Positions 12,696 through 20,392 of a stretch of 35,425 nucleotides of DNA are shown here, piece after piece (the first letter of the stretch is position 1; each line of letters opens with the position of its first letter). The notes beneath the pieces were generated by a model. That model was not told the DNA's origin and searched no databases. It was given only the letters and a program-made list of their open reading frames with translations. The stretch spans positions 1 to 35,425 of the IMG/VR virus record IMGVR_UViG_3300012002_000026, one strand, 5' to 3'. Made by a program: the position numbers and the translations under genes. The DNA comes from a virus.

Positions 12696-13860
12696 CGCGT
12701 TCCAGGATCTGTTCACGCCAGCCCGGTACAAGGCATTCTACGGCGGTCGCGGCTCGGCTAAATCGCACAGCTTCGCCACGGCGCTCGTTATCCAGGCGAC
12801 TCAGCAGCCGCTTCGCGTTCTGTGCTGCCGCGAAATCCAGCGCAGCATCAAGGACAGCGTGAAGCGCCTTCTAGACGACAAGATCGAGGAGCTTGGGCTG
12901 GGCAGCTTCTACACCAGCACGGACACGGAGATACGCGGGCGCAACGGCTCGCTGTTCGTGTTCGCGGGGCTGCGGACTAACCCGGACACGCTTAAATCTA
13001 TGGAGGCTGTTGACATTGCCTGGGTGGAAGAGGCGCACGCGGTCAGTGAGCGTAGCCTCAACATCCTGGTGCCGACGGTGCGCCAGCCCGGTTCAGAGAT
13101 CTGGCTTTCCTGGAACCCGAACAACCAGACCGACCCGGTAGACGCTCGGTTCCGGGATGGCCCGCCGCCCAACAGCATCGTGCGCGAGGTCAGCTACGCC
13201 GACAATCCCTGGTTCCCTGACGTGCTCCGCGAGGAGATGGAGTGGGACCGGCGGCGCGACCCGGACAAGTACCTACACATCTGGCTCGGGCACTATCAGA
13301 AGCGGTCCGAGGCGCGGGTGTTTCACAACTGGGAAGTCCGGGACTTTGAGACGCCCGAGGGCGCACGCTTCTACTTCGGCGCAGACTGGGGGTTCGCCAA
13401 CGACCCGACCGTTCTGGTGCGCTGCTTCGTGGACGGGCGCACGCTCTACGTTGACGCGGAATCTTACAAGGTAGGCTGCGAGATCGACAACACACCCGCG
13501 CTGTTTGACAACATTCCAGGTGCGCGGCGCTGGCCCATCACGGCAGACAGCGCGCGCCCTGAAACGATCAGCTACATGAACCGCGCCGGCTTCCGCGTTC
13601 AGTCCGCCAAGAAGGGTCAGGGCTCGCTTGAAGACGGTGTGGAGTTTTTGAAGTCGTTTGATATCGTAGTTCACCCTGACTGCAAGCACACGGCGGATGA
13701 GTTAAGCTTGTACAGTTACAAGGTGGACCAGCAAACGGACGAAGTGCTGCCTCAGCTTGAGGACAAGCACAACCACGTTGTTGATGCGCTGCGGTATGCT
13801 GTCGAGGGCATGCGCAATCGCTCCACCATGCACCGCCGCAAGATCAAGGGGCTGATGTAG
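12640..13860 (+). CDS. terL: Terminase large subunit
   Basis: 406 residues if started at ATG 12640, within terS; no good ribosome site is visible, and TTG 12655 is an alternative, so translational coupling is likely. ATPase: Walker A GGRGSAKS (35-42), Walker B IAWVEEAH (Glu130-Glu131), coupling motif LSWNPNN. The C-terminal nuclease shows FGADWGFANDPT with the first Asp, ITADSA with the second, and DKHNHVVDALRYA with the last acidic residue. Family: Terminase_3/PBSX type. It pumps DNA into the prohead and cuts it. Length is typical. Confidence 0.95.
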   Translation: MAQSALSSSRQPATIQLPDAFQDLFTPARYKAFYGGRGSAKSHSFATALVIQATQQPLRVLCCREIQRSIKDSVKRLLDDKIEELGLGSFYTSTDTEIRGRNGSLFVFAGLRTNPDTLKSMEAVDIAWVEEAHAVSERSLNILVPTVRQPGSEIWLSWNPNNQTDPVDARFRDGPPPNSIVREVSYADNPWFPDVLREEMEWDRRRDPDKYLHIWLGHYQKRSEARVFHNWEVRDFETPEGARFYFGADWGFANDPTVLVRCFVDGRTLYVDAESYKVGCEIDNTPALFDNIPGARRWPITADSARPETISYMNRAGFRVQSAKKGQGSLEDGVEFLKSFDIVVHPDCKHTADELSLYSYKVDQQTDEVLPQLEDKHNHVVDALRYAVEGMRNRSTMHRRKIKGLM

Positions 13861-13863
13861 CCG

Positions 13864-15258
13864 ATGCCCGTCAACTCCACCCATCCGCATTACGACGCCG
13901 TTGCACCGTTCTGGATGATGATGCGCGACGCGATTGCGGGCGAGGACGCGATCAAGGAACGCGGGTCGGCATACCTGCCCATTCCGCCCTCGGTGGACAC
14001 GACCAAGGGCGAGCGCAGCCCGGAGTACCGGAACTATAAGTCGCGCGCCCGGTATCCGACTGCGGTGCATCCGGCGGTCGAAGGCATGGCCGGCTTGATG
14101 GGGCGCGAGGGCACGACGATTGAGCTTCCAGCGCAGCTTGAGTACCTGCGCGAAGAGGCGACACCGGATGGGCTGACGCTGGACGACTTGCTAGACCGCC
14201 TGCGCCACGAAGTCACGGGCGTAGGCCGCTACATCTTGTTGGTGGACGCGCCGCAGGAAGGTGGCGACCCATTTATTGCGACGTATCCGGCGGAGGCGCT
14301 GATCAACTGGCGCCATGACGGCGGAACGTTCACGATGGCTGTGTTTCATGAGGTTGTCCGCGAGCAAGACCCGAGCGATGAATTCGTGGACATCCTCGTG
14401 GACCAATGGCGGCAGGCCGTGGTTGTTGACGGCACCTACACGGTGCGGGTCTGGCGTCGGCAGAAAGAGAACGACAGCCGCTTTGAGATCGTGGAAGAGG
14501 TGGTCCCGACGCGCCAGGGCACACCGTTGAGCTTCGTTCCGGCGGTCGCCGTCGGCTCCCGCGACCTGCTGCCCGATCCTGACGCGATCCCGCTGCTGGG
14601 CGTGGCGAACAAGGCGCTGCACTACTATCGTCAGTACGCCGATTACGGCTTGCAGCTTTTTATGGCCGCGAACGGCACGACGCCCTATGCTATCGGCGTA
14701 TCCGAGGATGCGACCGGCGAAACTGGCAACGAGCCGCCCTCCGAGATCGGCCCTTCAACGATCTGGACATTCGCCAGCAAGGACGTGTCGGTCGGATACA
14801 TCGAGGTGTCCGGCAACGGGTTGGCAGCGCAGAAGGCCGAGCTAGACAGCATCGCCAAGGAGATTGCGCAGGCCGCGATGCAGGCGCTCGGCGACAACGG
14901 GCGCGGCACCGAGGCGGCGGAAGCCTTGCGCCTGCGGTTCCAGTCCCAGACGGCCACGCTCGCCAGCATCGCCAACGCTACCGCGACGGGTCTTGAGTTG
15001 GCGTTGTCCTACGCGGCGCAGTGGGTCGGCGCGGACGAGAACGCGGTCAATGTCACCACGTCCACCGAGTTCATCCGCGAGCAGCCTGATCCGCAGGTGC
15101 TGAGCGGCCTGCTGAATGGCGTGGAGCGCGGACTGATGCCGGAGACGATTCTGTCGTCCTACCTGCGACGGGTGCAGCTTACTGACATGAGCGACGAAGA
15201 TTTCGCTGCGTTCACGCCGGCTGCGCAGGCGCTGGCGAGTGGGGGTGTGGAGGGGTGA
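13864..15258 (+). CDS. Portal protein, DUF4055 family
   Basis: 464 residues from ATG 13864, three bases after the terL stop. The N-terminus has the pattern of DUF4055 phage portals: HPHYDAVAPFWMMMRDAIAG, GSAYLP, EYRNYKSRARYPTAVHPAVE, GLMGREG. A central region with GVGRYILLVDAPQ and ALINWRHDG is followed by a long helical C-terminal half (QKAELDSIAKEIAQAAMQAL). The portal forms the dodecameric ring at the capsid vertex that docks the terminase and later the neck. The end of the transcript after this gene is interrupted by a leftward cargo gene. Confidence 0.88.
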   Translation: MPVNSTHPHYDAVAPFWMMMRDAIAGEDAIKERGSAYLPIPPSVDTTKGERSPEYRNYKSRARYPTAVHPAVEGMAGLMGREGTTIELPAQLEYLREEATPDGLTLDDLLDRLRHEVTGVGRYILLVDAPQEGGDPFIATYPAEALINWRHDGGTFTMAVFHEVVREQDPSDEFVDILVDQWRQAVVVDGTYTVRVWRRQKENDSRFEIVEEVVPTRQGTPLSFVPAVAVGSRDLLPDPDAIPLLGVANKALHYYRQYADYGLQLFMAANGTTPYAIGVSEDATGETGNEPPSEIGPSTIWTFASKDVSVGYIEVSGNGLAAQKAELDSIAKEIAQAAMQALGDNGRGTEAAEALRLRFQSQTATLASIANATATGLELALSYAAQWVGADENAVNVTTSTEFIREQPDPQVLSGLLNGVERGLMPETILSSYLRRVQLTDMSDEDFAAFTPAAQALASGGVEG

Positions 15259-15267
15259 ATATTTGAC

Positions 15268-15297
15268 ACGCCCTGTTGCTGCTACAGCTAGGGGCGT
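15268..15297 (+). repeat. Inverted repeat after the portal gene
   Basis: ACGCCC (15268-15273) and GGGCGT (15292-15297), with an inner CTGT/ACAG pair. It lies 10 bases past the portal stop. No T-run follows. It might slow or protect the 3' end of the portal message; weak evidence. Confidence 0.35.
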
Positions 15298-15319
15298 CGC
15301 CGCCCGTCTCTGCGAATCG

Positions 15320-15349
15320 GCAGGAGGCGGCCCTTAGGCCGCCTCCTGC
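15320..15349 (-). terminator. Perfect 13-base-pair hairpin at the stop codon of the leftward cargo gene
   Basis: GCAGGAGGCGGCC (15320-15332), loop CTTA, and GGCCGCCTCCTGC (15337-15349). On the minus strand the TAA stop of the cargo gene falls in the loop. The stem is very GC-rich, but neither strand has a T-run after it, so termination would have to be by hairpin pausing or Rho; it may instead protect RNA ends from both directions. Confidence 0.55.
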
Positions 15350-15540
15350 TCCAGGATCATCTTGGCTTCTTCAACGGCATCCTTTTTGCGGTTGAAGGGG
15401 TCGCTGACGATGTTGGTATCCCACTTCGCGGCGGCGATCCAACCGGGGCCATCGAAGAGTTCGTCGTTGCGGAAGACTTCGACGGTGTGGCTGCCGTTGG
15501 TGATCTCGTAGTGGCCGGCGGTGATCTTGCGGGTTTGCAT
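15334..15540 (-). CDS. Leftward cargo (moron-like) gene, 68-aa protein
   Basis: Reads against the late operon between portal and minor head genes. ATG at 15540 downwards, with GGAG 7 bases upstream and its own promoter (15578-15606). The product is a compact beta-beta-alpha protein: ITAGHYEITNGSHTVEVFRN (6-25), WIAAAKWD, then a helix KDAVEEAKMILEQE. It resembles small phage proteins with a strand-rich sheet and a C-terminal helix, but I recognise no family. Its own promoter, opposite strand and hairpin at the stop codon are the features of a moron, a gene inserted for expression outside the late programme. Confidence 0.72.
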   Translation of the reverse strand: MQTRKITAGHYEITNGSHTVEVFRNDELFDGPGWIAAAKWDTNIVSDPFNRKKDAVEEAKMILEQEAA

Positions 15541-15547
15541 TGCGGTG

Positions 15548-15606
15548 CTCCGTTTCTGGCGTTCATCTCGTACCCTCAGTATAACGTCGCCCGTTAGAGA
15601 TGTAAA
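15548..15606 (-). promoter_or_regulatory. Promoter and leader of the leftward cargo gene
   Basis: On the minus strand: TTTACA (15606-15601), 17-base spacer, TATACT (15583-15578), then the leader CCAGAAACGGAGCACC, of which AGAAACGGAG is 15557-15548. Two blocks are identical to promoter P1: GGGTTTACATCTCTA around the -35 and CCAGAAACGGAGCACC before the start codon. The best promoter match in the window. Confidence 0.78.
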
Positions 15607-15637
15607 CCCTTAATTTTGGGCGAGCGATAAAAACCCG

Positions 15638-16714
15638 ATGCCCCAAACCCCGCGCGACATGATCGAGCGCCTAGCGCAAGAGCGGTTTCAGGGTCGCATG
15701 CGTGGCGCGTTCCTGCGTAGCCTGGACAAGATCAAGTCGGAGCTGACGCTGGAGGAGATCGCGCGGCGGATCGAGCAGGGCGACATTGAAGGCGCGGTGC
15801 GCGCGGTCGGGCTGACGCCGGACAACTTTGGCGAGATGCGCGAGGCGACCGCTGCATCCGTAGCAGCCGGTGGCGCAGAGACAGGCAAGTTCGTCCCGCC
15901 GCGCACAGGCAGCGGTGGCGACAAGATCAAGTTCCAGTTCAAGCCGGGAAACTCGCGCGCTGAAGCCGCTGTTGACGAATTGCACGTTGAAGCGATGCGC
16001 GGCCTGCGCGGTGGCCCGGCGATCACAGAAGAAGGTGCCAAGGCGATCCGGGCGCAAATTCGGGCAGGCATTGAGCGTGGCGACAACCCGCGCACGACGG
16101 CGCGGCGTATCCGGGGCCGCTGGAACCCGCAGACCAAGAAGTTTGACGGCGGCATCCTCGGGCTTACGGACACGCAAGCTGGCCACGTCCGCAACGCCGA
16201 GGCGCAACTGCGCAGCGGGAACAAGACGGAGCTGCGCAAGTACCTTGGGCGCAAGTTGCGCGACAAGCGGTTTGACCGCACGGTGCTGAAGGCCATCAAC
16301 GAAGGCACGTCGCTGGACGAAGCCTCCATCCAGAAGATGGTTACCGGGTACGAGCGCAAGTACGTCCAGTTCCGGGCGGAGACCATTGCTCGCGATCAGA
16401 CGTTGAGCGCGCTCACACGTGGGCAGGAAGAGGCGCTAGACCAAGCGGTCGAGGCCGGGCACACCGACAATCAGAGTATTCGCCGGTTCTGGCAGACAGC
16501 CGGGGATGATCGTGTCCGTAACGCACACCAGCGGATCCCTGGCATGAACCGGGGCGGTGTTCGCCGTGACCAGCGGTTTGAGACGCCGCTTGGTCCGCTG
16601 CGCTTTCCGCGCGATCCGCAGGGCACGCCAGCAAACACGATTCAGTGCCGGTGTTCATTGGCGGTGCGGATTGATGAGCCGCAACAGGCCGCAGCGGAAA
16701 CGGAAGACGCTTAA
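15638..16714 (+). CDS. Minor head protein, phage Mu F-like
   Basis: 358 residues from ATG 15638. No Shine-Dalgarno is visible before this ATG or before ATG 15659, which is odd in a window where nearly every gene has one; insertion of the cargo gene may have removed it. The N-terminal two-thirds is helical and charged. The C-terminal third carries the Mu-F pattern: RAETIARDQTLSALTRGQEE, RRFWQTAGDDRVRNAHQ, and a Cys-x-Cys end (NTIQCRCSLAVRI). The protein is a minor capsid component near the portal, found in SPP1 gp7/Mu F type phages and involved in head assembly or DNA ejection. Confidence 0.85.
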   Translation: MPQTPRDMIERLAQERFQGRMRGAFLRSLDKIKSELTLEEIARRIEQGDIEGAVRAVGLTPDNFGEMREATAASVAAGGAETGKFVPPRTGSGGDKIKFQFKPGNSRAEAAVDELHVEAMRGLRGGPAITEEGAKAIRAQIRAGIERGDNPRTTARRIRGRWNPQTKKFDGGILGLTDTQAGHVRNAEAQLRSGNKTELRKYLGRKLRDKRFDRTVLKAINEGTSLDEASIQKMVTGYERKYVQFRAETIARDQTLSALTRGQEEALDQAVEAGHTDNQSIRRFWQTAGDDRVRNAHQRIPGMNRGGVRRDQRFETPLGPLRFPRDPQGTPANTIQCRCSLAVRIDEPQQAAAETEDA

Positions 16715-16739
16715 ACCCATAGCTTCTGAGGAGGCAGAT

Positions 16740-17105
16740 ATGGCGGAAGTAAAGCAGATTGAAATTCGGGTACGCCCGGCAGTTCGTTACGTGCTTACGG
16801 AGTTTGAGTCGCTGGACGATGGCAATGCCCGTTGTTGGCAGGTTGGCGAGTTCGCTAGTTACGACAACGCACATGAACTTGCGTATGCGCTGGCAGGTTG
16901 GCGCGGCTACGATGCTGACGGCACCCCCTTTGCTGGGGTAGACACAGGCCAAGTGGCGGACGGGAGTTCAGAGCGCATGGTTCTGGACGCTCTCAACATG
17001 CTCGGCAGTGCATTAGCAGATCACGGGCACCAGTGGACGGGGCGCGAGCGCCGCGCTTATGAGGCTGCTGTGGCGATTATGCGTGGTCGCGAGACTGAAA
17101 GCTGA
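16740..17105 (+). CDS. Hypothetical protein in head operon (121 aa)
   Basis: ATG 16740 follows GAGGAGGCAG. The start is a beta strand pair (IEIRVRPAVRYVLTEFES), followed by YDNAHELAYALAGW and a C-terminal helical part ending RRAYEAAVAIMRGRETES. No Cys pairs or membrane segment. Ends in TGATG with the next gene. The location among head genes suggests a structural or assembly accessory, but no family is recognised. Confidence 0.58.
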   Translation: MAEVKQIEIRVRPAVRYVLTEFESLDDGNARCWQVGEFASYDNAHELAYALAGWRGYDADGTPFAGVDTGQVADGSSERMVLDALNMLGSALADHGHQWTGRERRAYEAAVAIMRGRETES

Positions 17106-17620
17106 TGACCCTCACAGTCGAAACAGGCGGCGCCAACCCGAGCGCGGACAGCTACGCCAGCACGGCGGACGCCGACAGCTACATCAACGATTGGCACGAT
17201 GACGCCGACTGGAACAGCGCCAGCGAGCAGGCCAAGGAACGCGCGCTACGCAAGGGCACGCGCTTCGTGGATGCGCACCGCTTCCTCGGCTATCGCCTGA
17301 GCCAGTCGCAGGCGTTGGATTGGCCGCGCGACGGTGTGGGCATTGTGGACGGGCAGCACGTCTACCCTGGCACCGTACCCGCCGCGATCAAGCGTGCGGC
17401 GATGGAAGCCGCGCTGCGCGTGGTGAAGGGCGATGACCTGCTCCCGGACCATGATGGTGGCACGATCAAGCGTCTCAGTCAGCAGGTCGGTGAGCTAAGC
17501 GAGACCACAGAGTTTGAGACACCGCGCCAGGCAGGCAAGCGGTACGAGGCGATCCAGGCGATCTTGAAGCCTTACCTGCAATCAGGATCGTCGCGCCGGT
17601 TGACGCGTTCAATCGGTTAA
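17105..17620 (+). CDS. DnaT-like / head-tail adaptor protein
   Basis: 171 residues. The N-terminus VETGGANPSADSYASTADAD followed by YINDW and a helix ending ALRKGTRFVDAHRFLGYRLS matches the family annotated as putative DnaT-like ssDNA-binding protein in phage head operons; structural work on relatives places these as portal-associated adaptors (HK97 gp6-like). The pattern QALDWPRDG and VYPGTVPAAIKRAAMEAALR is diagnostic of the family. Gene order between minor head and scaffold is earlier than usual for an adaptor. Confidence 0.72.
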   Translation: MTLTVETGGANPSADSYASTADADSYINDWHDDADWNSASEQAKERALRKGTRFVDAHRFLGYRLSQSQALDWPRDGVGIVDGQHVYPGTVPAAIKRAAMEAALRVVKGDDLLPDHDGGTIKRLSQQVGELSETTEFETPRQAGKRYEAIQAILKPYLQSGSSRRLTRSIG

Positions 17621-17622
17621 CT

Positions 17623-17668
17623 GCCTAATCCGTGATTGGGCAACCTGCAACCTAAGCGTCCGTGACGC
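17623..17668 (+). promoter_or_regulatory. Two CGT-capped hairpins before the scaffold gene
   Basis: GCCTAATC-CGT-GATTGGGC (17623-17641, 8 pairs with one U-G) and GCGTC-CGT-GACGC (17656-17668, 5 pairs), both with the loop CGT. They lie in the 60-base gap before the strong ribosome site AAAGGAG of the scaffold gene. Likely an RNA-stabilising or processing element that raises expression of scaffold and capsid genes; weak terminator is the alternative. Confidence 0.45.
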
Positions 17669-17680
17669 AAAGGAGATGTC

Positions 17681-18535
17681 ATGTCTTTGAAAGCCGTGCT
17701 TTCAGAAGAAGAGTTCAACGAACTGGACGAATCTTTCGCCAACCTGTTTGAGTTCAACTCTGACCGTGGTCAGTATGAACTCAAGGACGAAATTGTTAAG
17801 GAGCACCCTGGCTGGTCCAAGGTCAAAAAGTCTGCTGACCAGAACAAGAAGACTGCGGAGCAAAAAGAGAAAGAGCTTTCTCAGTTCCGAAAGAAATTCG
17901 GTCCACTTGCGGACGCTGAAGACATTGACCTGTCGGAGTACGATGAAGACCAGCTGGAACCAGTCCTGAAGTATCTGCGTGGCGAGACGGACACACCGCC
18001 TGCCGGTGGCGGGCAGCCGAGCGACCCCAAGGGCAAGAACGGCGTTGACGTTGACAAGATCAAGGCCAACGCCCGCAAGCCGCTGGAGCGGGAGCGCGAT
18101 GAGATCGCCAAGGAGCGCGATCAACTCCGCAACCAGCTCAACAGCATGGTGGTTGATAACGCCCTGAACGCCGCGCTTTCGGAAATCCAGGTGCAGGGAC
18201 CGTACCACAAGTACCTGCATCAAGCCTTCAAGTCGATGGTCAAGGTTGACCACGACGATGATGGCAACCCGACGGCCATGATTGAGGGCGAATACGGCGA
18301 ACAGCCCGTCAACAAGTACCTCAAAGACTGGGTGCAGACTGACGAAGGCCGTGCCTTCGTGGTCGGCAACAACGGCTCCGGGGCGCCGGGCTCCAAGCAG
18401 TCCTATGCCAAGGGGCCGAACCCCTGGATGACGGACCAGTGGAACACCACGGAACAGGCTCGCATCGCGCGCGAGGAGCCTGAAAAGGCCAAGAAGATGG
18501 CCACTGCGGCGGGCAAGACTCCGCCGCGCGTTTAA
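17681..18535 (+). CDS. Scaffold / minor structural protein
   Basis: 284 residues from ATG 17681 (AAAGGAG 7 bases upstream). Very rich in Lys/Glu/Asp/Gln with no hydrophobic core in the middle: EVKEH..KKSADQNKKTAEQ..LSQFRKKF. A coiled coil covers about residues 125-165 (ANARKPLERERDEIAKERDQ, LRNQLNSM). A C-terminal segment NPWMTDQWNTTEQARIAREE resembles the end of GP20-type scaffolds. The position directly upstream of the major capsid protein is what is expected. It would organise prohead assembly and then be removed or released. No protease motif is seen. Confidence 0.78.
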   Translation: MSLKAVLSEEEFNELDESFANLFEFNSDRGQYELKDEIVKEHPGWSKVKKSADQNKKTAEQKEKELSQFRKKFGPLADAEDIDLSEYDEDQLEPVLKYLRGETDTPPAGGGQPSDPKGKNGVDVDKIKANARKPLERERDEIAKERDQLRNQLNSMVVDNALNAALSEIQVQGPYHKYLHQAFKSMVKVDHDDDGNPTAMIEGEYGEQPVNKYLKDWVQTDEGRAFVVGNNGSGAPGSKQSYAKGPNPWMTDQWNTTEQARIAREEPEKAKKMATAAGKTPPRV

Positions 18536-18538
18536 TCG

Positions 18539-18560
18539 GGCGGGCACGGGCGTGTCCGCC
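18539..18560 (+). promoter_or_regulatory. Hairpin before the major capsid gene
   Basis: GGCGGGCAC (18539-18547), loop GGGC, GTGTCCGCC (18552-18560): nine pairs with one G-U, followed by TTCT. It separates the scaffold stop from the capsid ribosome site AGAAGGAG. A partial terminator or RNA 5'-end stabiliser. Confidence 0.4.
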
Positions 18561-18591
18561 TTCTAGCCAAGCAGAAGGAGTGTGCTAGGAC

Positions 18592-19590
18592 ATGGCTGAC
18601 ACGAAAATTGCGGATATTGTCCGCCCGGAACCGCTGTTCCGTGACTACATGGTGGAGCGGACGGCGGAGAAGTCGCGCGTTATCCAGTCGGGTATCGCGC
18701 AGCGTAACGCGGCCTTTGACGAGTTCGCCTCGGGCAAGGGAAGCGTCTTTGAGCTCCCGTTCTGGAACGACGTGACGGGCGACTCGGAAATCCTGAACGA
18801 CTCCAGTGCTCTCACCCCGTCGGCCATCACGGCGGAGAAGGAAAGCGCGGTCAAGCACTATCGCGGTAAGGCGTGGGGCGCTAACGACCTTGCGGCTGCC
18901 ATCGCGGGCGATGACCCGATGAACAGCGTACTGAACCGCGTGGGTGACTTCTGGCAGCGCGACCTCCAGAAGAACATTCTGATTCCGTCGCTGACGGGAG
19001 CGTTTGCTGGCCCGCTTGACAGCACGCACGTCAACGATGTGTCGATTGACAGCAGCGGCGACCCGGCGGATGCTAACCTGATCGGCACCACCAACATCCT
19101 TGACACCGTGAAGCTGCTCGGTGACAGCTGGGACCAGATCACTGCGATGGTGATGCACTCGGTTCCGTACTTCCGCCTTGTTAGCCTCAACCTCATCGAC
19201 TTTGAACCGCTTTCTGAGCAGGGCATTCGTGTCCCCCGGTTCCTGGGTCGTGAGGTGATCGTTGATGATGGTGTGTTCACTGAAGATGCTGGCAACTCCG
19301 GCACCAAGTACAGCACCTACATGTTTGGTGCTGGTGCCGTGGCTTACGGCGAGGGCGGTGCCCCGAGCCTGCCGGATGATGAGGCAGTTGAGACGGATCG
19401 CGACCGTCTGGCTGGTACAGATTACTTCATCACGCGCCGGCACGTCATCTTCCACCCGCGCGGTCTCAAGTGGACTGGCTCCGCCGCTGGTGTCAGCCCG
19501 ACCAAGGCCGAGCTGGAGAATGGCTCCAACTGGGCGAAGTCGTACGATGACAAGAACATCGCTATGCTGTCTCTCGTCACGAACGGCTAA
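18592..19590 (+). CDS. Major capsid protein (gp13-like family)
   Basis: 332 residues from ATG 18592; AAGGAG lies 11 bases upstream. N-terminal pattern FRDYMVERTAEKSRVIQSGI, FELPFWNDVTGDSEIL and YRGKAWGANDLAAAIAGDDP is typical of the phage coat proteins grouped with the gp13-type major capsid proteins of HK97 fold. Later, PYFRLVSLNLIDFEPLSEQG (P-domain helix) and a beta-rich C-terminus. No prohead protease or delta domain is seen, so maturation probably does not involve cleavage. The most abundant virion protein. Confidence 0.88.
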   Translation: MADTKIADIVRPEPLFRDYMVERTAEKSRVIQSGIAQRNAAFDEFASGKGSVFELPFWNDVTGDSEILNDSSALTPSAITAEKESAVKHYRGKAWGANDLAAAIAGDDPMNSVLNRVGDFWQRDLQKNILIPSLTGAFAGPLDSTHVNDVSIDSSGDPADANLIGTTNILDTVKLLGDSWDQITAMVMHSVPYFRLVSLNLIDFEPLSEQGIRVPRFLGREVIVDDGVFTEDAGNSGTKYSTYMFGAGAVAYGEGGAPSLPDDEAVETDRDRLAGTDYFITRRHVIFHPRGLKWTGSAAGVSPTKAELENGSNWAKSYDDKNIAMLSLVTNG

Positions 19591-19593
19591 CCC

Positions 19594-19956
19594 ATGCCCT
19601 ACGCCGTTAACGACCGGGTTGAACTGACTGCGGCGCGTGGCGGCTGGGACGGATACGTTTCCCGTGTCCTGAATGGGCCGGAGGGCTTGCCTCTGTACGA
19701 GGTGCGCTCTCCGGCTCGCGGGGACCGGGACGAAGGCACGCAAATCGTCGCGGAAGTGGACATCAGCCAAGGCTTGACCGCCGCGACGTTCAGTGCAGGC
19801 GATCAGGTCAACGTCGCTGGGCTAGGCGGCGTCGTTCAAACAGACAACGCAGACGGGACGTTTACGGTTGCTGTGGAGGAGGTGATGAACAAGCACCTGA
19901 CGGTCACGCGCAACCACGTTATCTCGCTCTGGCAACTGGCAGTACAGAACACATGA
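19594..19956 (+). CDS. Hypothetical capsid-adjacent protein with two SH3/KOW-like halves
   Basis: 120 residues from ATG 19594. Two similar beta units can be seen: VNDRVELTAARGGWDGYVSR followed by YEVRSPA, and AGDQVNVAGLGGVVQTDNAD followed by GTFTVAVEE. Each starts with a hydrophobic-x-D-x-V turn and contains a GG turn, as in small SH3-like barrels. Such proteins after the capsid gene are often decoration or stabilisation proteins. That role is inferred from position. Confidence 0.55.
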   Translation: MPYAVNDRVELTAARGGWDGYVSRVLNGPEGLPLYEVRSPARGDRDEGTQIVAEVDISQGLTAATFSAGDQVNVAGLGGVVQTDNADGTFTVAVEEVMNKHLTVTRNHVISLWQLAVQNT

Positions 19957-20225
19957 GCGCAACAGGACACAACCTTCGGCGTCGGCGCGCGGCGCAGGCG
20001 GTGCAAACCGCGAAAGCGCGGGACGCAGAGAAAACTGCGGCTGTCAAAGCGGCTGGCGTAGCACCCGCGCCCGAACCGGAACCCGCGCACACCTTCAACC
20101 TAACCGGTCCGTGGATGAAGAAGCGCGCGGAAGTCCGCGATGCGCTTGGTGCGGAAAGTGTACCGGCTTCCAAGGACGAAGCGCGGCAGTGGTTGGCGGA
20201 CGCTGGGTATCAAGTCGAGGGCTAA
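19953..20225 (+). CDS. Small hypothetical protein with a basic helix and LEM/SAP-like end
   Basis: 90 residues; ATG 19953 overlaps the previous stop. The first 30 residues are basic and helical (NLRRRRAAQAVQTAKARDAE), a Pro/Ala/Glu linker follows, and the end (MKKRAEVRDALGAESVPASK, EARQWLADAGYQVEG) looks like a short helix-extended-helix unit. A possible head-tail connector or DNA-contacting peptide; family not recognised. Confidence 0.5.
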   Translation: MSATGHNLRRRRAAQAVQTAKARDAEKTAAVKAAGVAPAPEPEPAHTFNLTGPWMKKRAEVRDALGAESVPASKDEARQWLADAGYQVEG

Positions 20226-20227
20226 AG

Positions 20228-20392
20228 ATGCCTGTCCGTCGCACTACTAAGAACGGTAAGCCTGCGTTCCAGTTCGGGCGTTCAGGCAAGAAGTTCACCT
20301 TCACCGCCGGCAACAAGGCCAGCCGCCAGCGCGCCCGTCGCAAGGCGCGGCGGCAGGAACGCGCGGCGTTTGCCAATGGGTTCCGTGAATGA
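20228..20392 (+). CDS. Very basic small protein, MPVRR family
   Basis: 54 residues from ATG 20228 (MPVRRTTKNGKPAFQFGRSG). This opening and the closing KARRQERAAFANGF are reminiscent of a group of 40-55-residue phage proteins with a strand-turn-strand and a basic helix. Highly Arg/Lys-rich, hence likely DNA or RNA contact inside the virion. Function unknown. Confidence 0.55.
   Translation: MPVRRTTKNGKPAFQFGRSGKKFTFTAGNKASRQRARRKARRQERAAFANGFRE

Noticed and set aside
15263-15268. A perfect TTGACA after the portal gene
   Set aside because: No acceptable -10 at 16-18 bases; the positions hold AGCTAG/GCTAGG.
17702-18547. A 281-codon minus-strand frame over the scaffold gene
   Set aside because: Leu/Val-rich antisense shadow of a Lys/Glu-rich gene.
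18532-19770. A 412-codon open frame on the minus strand across the capsid gene
   Set aside because: It is the shadow of a GC-rich, biased coding strand. No ribosome site or promoter, and the plus strand encodes a clear capsid protein.
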